Assembly: GCF_000369045.1 (NCBI RefSeq)
Contig: NZ_KB849790.1
Span: 441,422 to 505,421, forward strand
Reading direction: 5' to 3'
Length of the DNA stretch: 64,000 nucleotides
Source of the DNA: Acinetobacter pittii ATCC 19004 = CIP 70.29
Lineage (GTDB): Bacteria; Pseudomonadota; Gammaproteobacteria; Pseudomonadales; Moraxellaceae
Part shown: in pieces, positions 8,206-16,308 of the stretch
Layout: each line of letters starts with the position of its first letter
Position numbering within the stretch: the first letter of the stretch is position 1
Program-made: the position numbers and the translations under genes
Notes under the pieces: model-generated
What the model was told of the DNA's origin: nothing
Seen by the model: only the letters and a program-made list of their open reading frames with translations
The model's database searches: none

Positions 8206-8634
8206 TCAATTTTGGTTTTTCTTAAAATATTCAATAATTTCTTCCCCGTTATTCACGGGAGTTTCTTTACCTGCATATGTTTCTTCATAAGCATATGCAG
8301 GTAATGCAACTTTATCGCGAATTGGCGGTAACTTTTCTTGGCCACCTGTGGTAATACGCTCAATAAAACCTGCAAGCCACAATACAAATTCTTGTGTGTT
8401 TTTACTCTTCGGAATAATACTTAAATCTAATTTAATTTTAGATTCCTGAAGAGGCTTAATCAGCAATTCAGCAAAATCAATATAATTGTATAAAAGTTTA
8501 AGTTTTGTCCCCTTAATCTCATGTCTAAGCTCAATCATTAAATTGTTAAGATCTTCCATAGGATCATCTACAAACCCTTTTTTTTCCTTAACATTTTGAT
8601 AGATTTTCTCAGCTATTTTTAAGTACTGGGGCAT
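8206..8634 (-). CDS. Hypothetical protein, about 142 aa
   Basis: The function is not recognised. The protein is soluble and mostly helical (MPQYLKIAEKIYQNVKEKKG...), with a short hydrophobic helix FVLWLAGFI near the middle and a charged tail ending EEIIEYFKKNQN. I chose the ATG at 8634, which has AAAGG at good spacing; a GTG at 8661 would add nine residues but lacks a ribosome site. Similar small helical proteins are common in Acinetobacter accessory and stress loci. Confidence 0.65.
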   Translation of the reverse strand: MPQYLKIAEKIYQNVKEKKGFVDDPMEDLNNLMIELRHEIKGTKLKLLYNYIDFAELLIKPLQESKIKLDLSIIPKSKNTQEFVLWLAGFIERITTGGQEKLPPIRDKVALPAYAYEETYAGKETPVNNGEEIIEYFKKNQN

Positions 8635-8858
8635 ATCCTTACCTTTAAAAATTGTTTTCACTAAAATGAATTTTGGATGAATATAAGTAATTTATTGTGT
8701 TTATTTTATTAATTTTTTGAAACTATAATTTACTGAGGAAACAATTCAATAACAACAAATTAATATAAAGGCTATAACACACTAATTTATTGATTAATTT
8801 TATATTTTTATATAATTGCTTTTTTTATTATGTTACATATTTTATAGAAAATAACGAT

Positions 8859-8889
8859 AAGAAAACCCACATAAATGTAGGTTTTCTTA
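8859..8889 (-). terminator. Stem-loop downstream of the small lipoprotein gene
   Basis: AAGAAAACCCACA pairs with TGTAGGTTTTCTT with one mismatch across TAAA. It lies directly downstream of the 48-aa lipoprotein gene on the minus strand. The U-rich tract is partly within the stem. Confidence 0.6.
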
Positions 8890-8899
8890 AGTGAAATAA

Positions 8900-9046
8900 T
8901 TATGAGTTTTTATCCATTTGTTGAGTAGTTGCTGGGTCATTCGAGCCATGTGTTCCATCATCATCTGTTGAATTTCGATCTTGGCAGGCACTCATACCCA
9001 TTGCGATTGCAACTACCATACTCACTGCACAAAAAATTCTTAACAT
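8900..9046 (-). CDS. Small lipoprotein, 48 aa
   Basis: This is a short gene read leftward from the ATG at 9044-9046 to the TAA at 8900-8902. The protein begins MLRIFCAVSMVVAIAMGMSAC: a basic residue, a hydrophobic stretch and a lipobox ending at Cys21, giving a 28-residue mature lipopeptide (CQDRNSTDDDGTHGSNDPAT...) that is polar and acidic. AAGGGTGACC upstream of the ATG is a good ribosome site, and a stem-loop follows. Export and lipidation are inferred from the lipobox; Asp is not at position +2, so outer-membrane sorting would be expected. Role unknown. Confidence 0.7.
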   Translation of the reverse strand: MLRIFCAVSMVVAIAMGMSACQDRNSTDDDGTHGSNDPATTQQMDKNS

Positions 9047-9518
9047 TGAGGTCACCCTTATAAATCTTAAGATGTAGGCTTATGAATAACATTATCTTAT
9101 GTTGGCCTACCGCTGTGGTTCTCTTAAGTTTTGTAGGTTGTGCAAGCTTTTGTAAAAATCTAAATAATATAAATGTTAAAAAATTACTTTTCTTGCAATT
9201 GATATTTTAATTAAAATTTGGCAACGGCTATTTATTTAATTACATGATATTCATAAAATCAAAATTTCCCGCTCTTTTTTGACTTATGTTGAAATAAGTC
9301 ATTACTTGCAAACACTATATAAATAAACAATTAATAAATATTTGATATATAAACATTAAAAATTATTTTTTAACCTCTATTGAACCATTATTCAATATTT
9401 TCAATTCTAAATAACTCATTATTTTATTAATGAAAATTTAAAAATATTAATATTTGTTTATATAAACCAATCTTTTATTTTTGCAATTGACCCGCTTTAA
9501 GGCTCAGCTTATGATGCT
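9047..9518. other. AT-rich intergenic region before the structured RNA
   Basis: No open frame with a ribosome site was seen. It must carry the leftward lipoprotein promoter and the rightward promoter for the structured RNA. TTGCAATTGACCCGC at 9481-9495, just before the RNA, marks an abrupt rise in GC content. Confidence 0.45.
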
Positions 9519-9672
9519 CCGGCTGACCTATTTTGTCAGTCGGTTTTAGCAGACCGTCTACCTAAGCGCACTAAAAACAAGTTTTTTGGTGTGTAGCCCC
9601 TCGTGCCTTTGACGGAGGAACGGGAGTGGGACACCTTCGGGTGTGCTGGTTTCTTAGGTATCAGTCTGCTAA
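9519..9672 (+). ncRNA. Structured RNA, resembles the C4-like sRNA family of Acinetobacter
   Basis: Several helices can be drawn by eye. The first is a 9-bp hairpin (9519-9527 with 9535-9543, CCGGCTGAC/GTCAGTCGG, one G-U). A long-range closing helix pairs TTAGCAGAC (9546-9554) with GTCTGCTAA (9664-9672), and an inner helix pairs ACCTAAG (9560-9566) with CTTAGGT (9653-9659). Inside are a hairpin starting CGCACTAAAAA (9567-9593) and a UUCG hairpin ACACC-TTCG-GGTGT (9631-9644). GC content is far above the surroundings. I recall that Acinetobacter carries a multicopy sRNA group related to the phage P1/P7 C4 antisense RNA, and this matches my memory of it, but no covariance search was possible. It could instead act as a leader of the small ORFs downstream. 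Confidence 0.65.
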
Positions 9673-9742
9673 CCCTCTTTCGTTTCACCACCATAATTAA
9701 TAGCAGTGATTGGGCGCAACTTCTTTCATCAAGGAGTCTCTA

Positions 9743-9892
9743 ATGACTATTATTTTATATCGTGTTTTTTCTTCTACTCTTCATCACGTTATCGACTTAA
9801 CTGAAACTATTTTCAAGAAAATATCCTACAGTTTTATGTTTCTGCTTTCCTATCTTTTCAGAGTAAATATTTCCATATTTAACGCTCGATAA
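9743..9892 (+). CDS. Small ORF downstream of the structured RNA, 49 aa
   Basis: The ATG at 9743 has a strong AAGGAG ribosome site seven bases upstream, so I reject the longer upstream start at 9710. The product (MTIILYRVFSSTLHHVIDLT...) is basic and amphipathic with a hydrophobic stretch YSFMFLLSYLF, and might associate with the membrane. Function unknown. It begins 70 bp after the structured RNA, the arrangement expected of a gene controlled by, or processed from the same transcript as, a C4-like RNA. Its first ten codons align with those of the following gene. Confidence 0.55.
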   Translation: MTIILYRVFSSTLHHVIDLTETIFKKISYSFMFLLSYLFRVNISIFNAR

Positions 9893-9951
9893 AGACTAGA
9901 AAATTTCTATAAACATGACTTAACGATAACAACAACCAATGAAGAGCAATA

Positions 9952-10254
9952 ATGATGTTTTTTTTATATCGTATTGTTTTAATCTGCACCCTATTAATAA
10001 GTTCTATAAGTTTATTAGGTTGCAGGTCTATCAGTAAAAATGAATTTAATACACATTGTGTTTGGGCAGGTCGTGCACTTTCACAATGCAACTGTATTTA
10101 TAACTCTTTAGAAAAACATTATTCGCCGCAGTTTGTAGAGAACTTACCCAAAGTAAGCTTACAAAATATTAATGCGAATATGCACTTTGTGGAAACTATG
10201 AATGAAACTATGCACCAATGTCAGTTAAGCGCAAGAAAAGACTCAATTAACTAA
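9952..10254 (+). CDS. Small predicted lipoprotein, 100 aa, Cys-rich
   Basis: An N-terminal hydrophobic segment (residues 3-23) ends in a lipobox LLGC with Cys24. The mature part has Cys36, Cys46, Cys48 and Cys90, so disulfides are possible in the periplasm. The family is not recognised. The ATG at 9952 is followed by a second ATG; codons 5-7 (TTA TAT CGT) are identical to codons 5-7 of the preceding small ORF, supporting this start. GAAGAG upstream is a modest ribosome site. The stop overlaps the 3' end of the convergent LysR gene by eight bases. Confidence 0.65.
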   Translation: MMFFLYRIVLICTLLISSISLLGCRSISKNEFNTHCVWAGRALSQCNCIYNSLEKHYSPQFVENLPKVSLQNINANMHFVETMNETMHQCQLSARKDSIN

Positions 10255-11152
10255 CTTTTGCATGCTCTACCAAGAAATCTAAAAAAGCCCTTACGCGCTT
10301 AGGGACATATTTATCATGTCCTATCCAAACAGCATGAAATTCTTCTGAAGCCTTGATATTCCAGTCTTCAAGGATTTTGACCAACTGTTTTTGTTCTAAA
10401 GCTTTTTTGACTTGGAATTGGTTAAGCTGTGCAATACCAGCACCTGCAAGCGCTAACTGCAAGATGGCTTCTCCATGATTTATTCTTAAAACCTTAGTGG
10501 GAGCAAGTGTGATTTCTTGATCGTCTTTTTTAAAAAGCCACGTTTTATTTTGACGTTGGTAACTTACGTCTAAAAGCTGATGTTCGTATAACTGTTCTGG
10601 ATGCTGCGGATAACCATTCTTTTCAATATATGTAGGTGAACATACATAATGTTTCTGAGTGCGTCCGAGTGAGCGAGCAACCAAATTTGAGCTTTTCAAA
10701 GGTCCCGTGCGAATTGCAACATCAATTCTTTGTTCAACTAAATTAATGACTTCATCACTCAAATGAGCTTCTAATTCTATTTGTGGGTAGCGCTCGTTAA
10801 ATAGAGAAATACAAGGCAATAAAAAATGCGTCCAATATGAAAGACTGGTATGAATTCTAATACGCCCTTGCGGCATGTGATTTGCAGTAACAGATTGTTC
10901 TAGTTCATCCAGATTATTAAGTATTTGAATGCCTTGCTCATAAAATTGGCATCCTTCACTGGTAAGCTGAAACTGGCGTGTTGAACGGTTCAGTAGTCTG
11001 ACGCCAAGTCTTTTTTCTAAGCGTGAAATTAACTTACTCACAGCAGACGGCGTCATGTCACAAGCTCTTGCGACTGCTGAAAAGCTTCCTAACTCGACCA
11101 CTCGAATAAAAATTGCCAACTCCCCAGACCGATTAATATCAAAATATGACAT
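10247..11152 (-). CDS. LysR-family transcriptional regulator
   Basis: This 301-aa protein has a winged helix-turn-helix at residues 7-66 (AIFIRVVELGSFSAVARACDMTPSAVSKLISRLEKRLG) and a LysR substrate-binding domain from about 90 to 295. It belongs to the group typified by DmlR/AaeR-like proteins that often control a divergent neighbour. It is divergent from the SGNH hydrolase gene with 111 bp between starts, so that gene is its likely target, with autoregulation. The effector is unknown. Confidence 0.9.
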   Translation of the reverse strand: MSYFDINRSGELAIFIRVVELGSFSAVARACDMTPSAVSKLISRLEKRLGVRLLNRSTRQFQLTSEGCQFYEQGIQILNNLDELEQSVTANHMPQGRIRIHTSLSYWTHFLLPCISLFNERYPQIELEAHLSDEVINLVEQRIDVAIRTGPLKSSNLVARSLGRTQKHYVCSPTYIEKNGYPQHPEQLYEHQLLDVSYQRQNKTWLFKKDDQEITLAPTKVLRINHGEAILQLALAGAGIAQLNQFQVKKALEQKQLVKILEDWNIKASEEFHAVWIGHDKYVPKRVRAFLDFLVEHAKVS

Positions 11153-11263
11153 AACAAAATCTATTTATGAATTTCATTCACAAATCTTATTCCGCTTAGG
11201 TCGCTATAACAAGCCAGCAATTTGTTTCAAGATAACTTTAATTCGTTTTAAAGAGTTCACGAG

Positions 11264-12502
11264 ATGAAACTTTATCAACCCGCCCTATTCTCTCTTGTTT
11301 TATTTACGAGCTTTGCACAAGCAGAAGTACAAAAGAGCCAGTGGGTTACCACTTGGGCAGCTAGTCCACAAAAAGTCTGGAATAAAGATTTCGTTTTCCC
11401 GACCAATATTCCAGATCAAATATCGAATCAGACCATTAAACAAATTAGTCAAATTAGTTTAGGTGGTGAAGCTATTAGACTCGTTTTTACCAATCAATAT
11501 AGCGATCAACCGCTCTATATTGATAAAACTACCGTGGGGCTAGTCAAAGGACAAAGTCTTAAATCAAAGAGTGCTTATCCAGTTTATTTCTCTGGAAAGC
11601 TTAAAGCACAAATTTTACCAGGCAAACAACTGATGAGTGATCCAATCCAGCTCCCTGTTCCAGATCATGGGCAGTTAATGGTAAATACCTTTATTCAAAG
11701 GCCAACTACATTTAAAACTTTTCATTGGGATGCGAAACAAACCAGTTGGCTCATTACGGGTAACCAGACCGCGAACTTAAATACGCCTAGCAGTGCAAAA
11801 AAAACAACCGCACGATTATTATTATCGTCTATCGAAGTAAAACCAAAGCGTAAAGCCCATGTTGTTGCAGTCATTGGCGACTCAATTACCGATGGTGCAA
11901 CTGCAACTCTAGACGCAAATACTCGATGGACCGACTTTTTAGCTAAGCGCTTATCGCCACATCAAGTCGCGGTCATTAACAGTGGAATTTCAGGAAATCG
12001 ACTACTCACAGACGGTATGGGTGACAGTGCTTTAGATCGTTTGAAAAAAGAAATATTTCAATATTCAGGTGTGAAAACATTAATTGTTCTGGTGGGTATT
12101 AATGATATTTCATGGCCCGGTACTGCTTTTGCACCTAAACAACAAATACCGACTTTTGAAGCACTTACTCAAGGTTATAAACGTGTTGTAGATGAAGCAC
12201 ATCGCCAAGGTATTCAAGTGATTGGAGCAACCTTATTACCATTTTCAGGAGCTTTACCAAATACTCCTCTTGATAACTACTATCAACCGAATAAAGATGA
12301 ATTACGTCAGCGCATTAATCACTGGATCAGAACCAGCCATACATTTGACGGCGTACTTGATCTTGAGCGAGGTTTAAAAGACCCTAAGCATCCTGACCGA
12401 TTAAATCCAATTTATGATTCGGGAGATCATTTACATCCGAATGACCGTGGGAATCAACAAATGGCAAATCTGGTTGATGTAAACCAGTTACTCCATAATT
12501 AA
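11264..12502 (+). CDS. Secreted SGNH/GDSL-family hydrolase
   Basis: This 412-aa exported esterase/lipase-like enzyme has a signal peptide (residues 1-20) ending FAQA. After a beta-rich N-terminal domain, the SGNH blocks are GDSIT with nucleophile Ser207, SGISGNRLL (block II Gly), VLVGINDI (block III Asn), and DSGDHLHPND carrying the Asp and His of block V. The two-domain form resembles secreted rhamnogalacturonan-acetylesterase-type GDSL proteins; the substrate cannot be assigned. GAG precedes the ATG weakly. It is divergent from the LysR gene and ends at a stem-loop. Confidence 0.92.
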   Translation: MKLYQPALFSLVLFTSFAQAEVQKSQWVTTWAASPQKVWNKDFVFPTNIPDQISNQTIKQISQISLGGEAIRLVFTNQYSDQPLYIDKTTVGLVKGQSLKSKSAYPVYFSGKLKAQILPGKQLMSDPIQLPVPDHGQLMVNTFIQRPTTFKTFHWDAKQTSWLITGNQTANLNTPSSAKKTTARLLLSSIEVKPKRKAHVVAVIGDSITDGATATLDANTRWTDFLAKRLSPHQVAVINSGISGNRLLTDGMGDSALDRLKKEIFQYSGVKTLIVLVGINDISWPGTAFAPKQQIPTFEALTQGYKRVVDEAHRQGIQVIGATLLPFSGALPNTPLDNYYQPNKDELRQRINHWIRTSHTFDGVLDLERGLKDPKHPDRLNPIYDSGDHLHPNDRGNQQMANLVDVNQLLHN

Positions 12503-12508
12503 TGTCTA

Positions 12509-12541
12509 GATACAGGTAGGAATTTGCTTCCTACCTGTATC
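12509..12541. terminator. Stem-loop between convergent genes
   Basis: GATACAGGTAGGAA pairs perfectly with TTCCTACCTGTATC over a five-base TTTGC loop, between the hydrolase gene and the leftward permease gene. No long T-run follows, so it may be a less typical bidirectional terminator. Confidence 0.7.
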
Positions 12542-12549
12542 AATATGGA

Positions 12550-13905
12550 TTAATTCCCCTCTAACTCGACATTAAGTTTTGGTGTAATAGGCTGTTTTTC
12601 AGCTGCATATCGTCTTAAAACCATGACGGCGAAAAGCGCTAAAATTGCAGGAATTGCGATCATCACAAAGTTCATCTTATGTGGTAACTCTAAACCCAAT
12701 AACAGGCCCGTTAAGATAGGTCCAACAATAGCCCCAATTCGACCTACACCAGAGGCACAGCCAATCCCAGTAGAACGCACACTTAGTGGATAATATTGTG
12801 CAACATAGCTATAAAGAAGAATTGAAGTACCAATCGTTGCAGCTCCTGCAACGGTCACCAAACCATATAAAACATAGGCGGGTGACTTAAGGCCTAAACC
12901 GACTAAAGCTAAAACTCCCGCCAGTAGCATTCCCATAATTACCGGTTTTAAATGGAATTTATCAGACAAAATACCGCCGCCGATTGAACCGATCATTGCG
13001 CCAACATTTAGAGCAAGCAAGAACAAAATACTCTTTCCGAGTGAATAACCTGCTGCCAGCATGAGTTTTGGTAACCAGCTACTTAAGGCATACACCATGA
13101 GCAAGCACATAAAGAACACGAGCCAAAACATGAGTGTATTGAAAGCACGGCCTTGTTGAAATAATCCCTTTACAGAACTACCTGTTGGAACATTATCTTC
13201 ATTAAGCACTAATTGCGTAGTGATCGTTAGGTTTTGTTCAGGCGAAATTTTTTGAATAATGCGCTGTGCTTGCTCAGTCTTACCCGTCTTAACTAAAAAG
13301 GTTAAAGACTCAGGTAAAAACTTCCAAATGACAGGTAATAAAAATAATGGAATACCGGCAATTAAAAACATAATTTGCCACCCCTGACTTTCAACCAAAT
13401 AACTACCGATCAATGCTGAAAGTATTCCCCCAATTGCATAACCACTAAACATACTTCCCACCAAAGTACTTCTTATACGTTTAGGCGCATATTCTGATGT
13501 AAGTGCAACTAAATTTGGCATAACCCCACCAATGCCTAGTCCCGCCAAGAACCGAAGTACCCCAAACTCAAGTGGGCTTGATGCAAAAGCACCTAAAAAG
13601 GTAAAACCACTAAAAAAAGTCACACAGATTAAAATTACCTTTTTACGGCCTATTTTGTCTGCCAATGTTCCAAAGAACATTGCCCCAAACATCATTCCGC
13701 ATAGTGCTGTACTTGCTAACATCCCCGCCTGTACAGCTGTTAACGACCACTCTTGCATTAGCAAAGGCAGTACCACGCCATAAATCACCAGATCATAACC
13801 ATCAAAAATAATAATTAATAAACACCAAAGTAAAATACTCCAGTGAAAAGGGGTAAATCTGGCCTGATCAATAACTTCATTTACATTTAATTTAGATGTT
13901 GTCAT
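12550..13905 (-). CDS. MFS permease, AAHS (aromatic acid:H+ symporter) family
   Basis: This 451-aa, 12-helix inner-membrane transporter carries the family's first-helix motif WCLLIIIFDGYDLVIYGVVLP, where the DGYD acidic residues serve proton coupling. The loop 2-3 MFS motif GTLADKIGRKKVI and the GIGGVMPNLVALTSEYAPKR block are typical of BenK/PcaK/MucK. Substrates of the family are benzoate, protocatechuate, muconate and related acids; which applies here is not visible. It lies about 100 bp downstream of a DcaP-like porin gene on the same strand, so both probably form an uptake unit across the two membranes. Confidence 0.92.
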   Translation of the reverse strand: MTTSKLNVNEVIDQARFTPFHWSILLWCLLIIIFDGYDLVIYGVVLPLLMQEWSLTAVQAGMLASTALCGMMFGAMFFGTLADKIGRKKVILICVTFFSGFTFLGAFASSPLEFGVLRFLAGLGIGGVMPNLVALTSEYAPKRIRSTLVGSMFSGYAIGGILSALIGSYLVESQGWQIMFLIAGIPLFLLPVIWKFLPESLTFLVKTGKTEQAQRIIQKISPEQNLTITTQLVLNEDNVPTGSSVKGLFQQGRAFNTLMFWLVFFMCLLMVYALSSWLPKLMLAAGYSLGKSILFLLALNVGAMIGSIGGGILSDKFHLKPVIMGMLLAGVLALVGLGLKSPAYVLYGLVTVAGAATIGTSILLYSYVAQYYPLSVRSTGIGCASGVGRIGAIVGPILTGLLLGLELPHKMNFVMIAIPAILALFAVMVLRRYAAEKQPITPKLNVELEGN

Positions 13906-14005
13906 TTACTCACCTCCTTTGTGAGATAAATTCATATTCAATTTTTTAAAACGACATACTGCACCCTAAAGAAAAAACAAATTATTCAAGGTTTTATTGA
14001 ATAAA

Positions 14006-15292
14006 TTAAAAGTCATAACTCGCCATCATATTGAAGCGGTTATCAATCCCGTTACGTCCATCAAAAGTTTCTCGTTCGCCATACACATATTCGACGCCCA
14101 AGGTAATTGGTTTGTATGGGTTATAAAGTGCATTCACCCAGCCCTGCCAAAGCTCTTTATTTTGGGTAGTGCTATTACGTTGTAATTCGGCAAAACGGTT
14201 ATCATCTTTGGCTTTCATATAGCCGTAGCCTAAAGTCGAGCGAATTTGCGGTGTAAATTGATGAGTAATACCTAAAGAAACGGTGTCAAATTCATTGCTA
14301 TGCATATTGTTTTGATCATCTATTACATAGCCGCTGTTACTCCATAGTAGGAAACGCCCATCTCCTTTGACATGGTAATAATCGGCTTTGAGTAATGTAT
14401 CAGGTGTAATTTGGTATTTACCGCCGAAGCCTACGCCCCAAGCGACTTCCTCATCATGATTAGTTCTCTTTTCGGCAACAAAACTACGTCCCGACAACAT
14501 CGAGCCATTGGCAAATTTATGATTTAAGCGACCTACCAACGCTGGTAAACGCATTTTATTATCTGGGTCTGAGCTCGCAGTATATTTCGGATCTTCAACC
14601 GATATTGCAAAGCTTGTATTTGCCGTTAAGTTATCGCTATAGCGAACTAGCGGTGATCTTAACAATGCACTGCCTACAAATGTGCCCGCATCAATCGTTT
14701 CCGGATAATATTCGGGTGCGATAAATGTTGACCACGTTTGACCGATAAGCCATTTATCAAAAGTTAAATAAGCATGGCGTATCCGAAACTGATCACGAGT
14801 GGCTGCGCCAAAGAAGTCCATTTCCAACTTTCCGCCCACCTCACCCGCGGCCGTCGGGGTTTTAAAATTCAACCCGAAACGTGTCACATTAACGGTGCTG
14901 TGCAACTGGTCTTTTTGTGCAGATTCTTCTGGCGTGTTTTCAAGTGGAACACCGCTAATATTGTTATACATGGTAGATGCCCCCTTCATTTGATAAGAAG
15001 CATCTGCCCGTATATAACCATATAAGTTAAATTCTGCGCCAGACTTAGTTAACCCTTGTTTTGTAGGCTGAATAGCTTGGGGCGTTGCAGAAGTTGCTAG
15101 CTCCACTCGTCCTTGCGATAAAGATTTTTGCACCTGCATATTGGCTTGTAACATAGCCCGAAGTTCTTTCACTTCTTGGCGAAGTTGTGCTATTTCAGGA
15201 TCTGTTTGACCTGCAAAAGCCGAGGACACAAGCAGAGTCACAGAAGCAGCCAACAGGCTTTTTTGAACCGTTGTATTTAAAACTTTCATCAT
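14006..15292 (-). CDS. DcaP-family outer-membrane porin
   Basis: This is an outer-membrane beta-barrel of about 428 aa. A signal peptide (KSLLAASVTLLVSSAFAG) is followed by a coiled-coil segment (PEIAQLRQEVKELRAMLQAN), the trimer-forming N-terminus typical of DcaP. The barrel then begins EFNLYGYIRADASYQ and ends in Phe (MMASYDF), the usual insertion signal. I start at the ATG at 15292, which has AAGGA seven bases upstream; the longer frame starting at 15337 lacks a site. DcaP porins pass small carboxylates; pairing with the AAHS permease downstream fits that. A paralogue lies at 35144-36460. Confidence 0.9.
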   Translation of the reverse strand: MMKVLNTTVQKSLLAASVTLLVSSAFAGQTDPEIAQLRQEVKELRAMLQANMQVQKSLSQGRVELATSATPQAIQPTKQGLTKSGAEFNLYGYIRADASYQMKGASTMYNNISGVPLENTPEESAQKDQLHSTVNVTRFGLNFKTPTAAGEVGGKLEMDFFGAATRDQFRIRHAYLTFDKWLIGQTWSTFIAPEYYPETIDAGTFVGSALLRSPLVRYSDNLTANTSFAISVEDPKYTASSDPDNKMRLPALVGRLNHKFANGSMLSGRSFVAEKRTNHDEEVAWGVGFGGKYQITPDTLLKADYYHVKGDGRFLLWSNSGYVIDDQNNMHSNEFDTVSLGITHQFTPQIRSTLGYGYMKAKDDNRFAELQRNSTTQNKELWQGWVNALYNPYKPITLGVEYVYGERETFDGRNGIDNRFNMMASYDF

Positions 15293-15565
15293 GAAATTTT
15301 CCTTTTGATCTTTAATTCGACTTAAAGATCTCGACATCCTTTTTGTTATGTACCCATCTAAAATAGGTGCTTAAAATTTGTCTTTCTTTCACAAGAAAAA
15401 CCTTCGATCATATTTTTTAGACAAAACCTCCCTAAAGCAGCCTGAAAACCACTTTTAATTTGTTTTAAGTAAAGCTAAATCTTCTAATTTTTTTCAGTTT
15501 TTATATTCTCGTCCTCATTGAGAATATGCAGGTTTTATATCCGTATTAATGCTTTCCCAAATCCA

Positions 15566-16237
15566 TTATTTTTTTGCAATAAACCCTTGATACGTCAAAA
15601 TTTGCGTATAAGGATGCACACTTTCAAAACCAGTTTTTTCTAAAAGTTTTATATATCCTTCAGTGGTTAGGCTAAAAAAGTCTTGCGCCATACGCTCTAA
15701 CATTTTTTGACATTGTTCTTCTGTTAAGCCTTGTGCCAAACATAAATAACGTAAAGCTTGAAGATGCTGTGGATTTACACACCTCATTAAATCGTAGGTC
15801 AGCAAAATCGCTTTTTCTTTTAAGCGATCATAAATACCCTTAAAAAAAACAGGTTTTATGTCATCTGCAATAAAATGAGCTACGAGAATAGAAAGTGCAG
15901 CATCAAAGCAATTCTCAAGAGGTAAAGCTGACGTTTCACCGTGAACAAAGGTGACTTGAGAAGATTTATCTAAAAGTTCAACCTGTTCCTGAGCTTTTTG
16001 CAGCATAGTCAAAGATGGTTCAACTGCTGTAAATTTCCAGTTTGGATGACGTTTAAGTAAATATTCGAGTTCATACCCCGTGCCACAACCCACAATTAAA
16101 ATATGAGCATTTGGCGGCAACACTGATTGCAAAATGGCATCCACCTGTTGATGGATCACTTCATAACCCGGAATTAATTTACGAATATGTTCGTCATATC
16201 CTTCGACTACCTTTGGGCTATTAAAGTCTTTTGCCAT
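15566..16237 (-). CDS. Class I SAM-dependent methyltransferase
   Basis: This 223-aa soluble protein has motif I ILIVGCGTGYELEYLL (residues 45-60), an acidic end of the second strand (FTAVEPSLTML) and a post-motif SILVAHFI. The substrate is unknown; it resembles small-molecule methyltransferases. The start ATG has AGAGGATAA upstream. It lies downstream of the acyl-CoA synthetase gene on the same strand with about 70 bp between, so may be co-transcribed with it, without an obvious metabolic link. Confidence 0.85.
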   Translation of the reverse strand: MAKDFNSPKVVEGYDEHIRKLIPGYEVIHQQVDAILQSVLPPNAHILIVGCGTGYELEYLLKRHPNWKFTAVEPSLTMLQKAQEQVELLDKSSQVTFVHGETSALPLENCFDAALSILVAHFIADDIKPVFFKGIYDRLKEKAILLTYDLMRCVNPQHLQALRYLCLAQGLTEEQCQKMLERMAQDFFSLTTEGYIKLLEKTGFESVHPYTQILTYQGFIAKK

Positions 16238-16308
16238 TTTGTTTATCCTCTATTTAAACTGCCTTTCAACTTATAGTTTGCTGCACTTTGACCTGACTTT
16301 CGACTTCT

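Noticed and set aside
9519..10254. Prophage remnant, from the C4-like RNA
   Set aside because: No integrase, attachment repeats or phage structural genes are visible; C4-like RNAs can be chromosomal and multicopy.
15293..15337. Longer start for the DcaP-type porin
   Set aside because: The extension would place 15 polar residues before the signal peptide and lacks a ribosome site; the ATG at 15292 has AAGGA at proper spacing.
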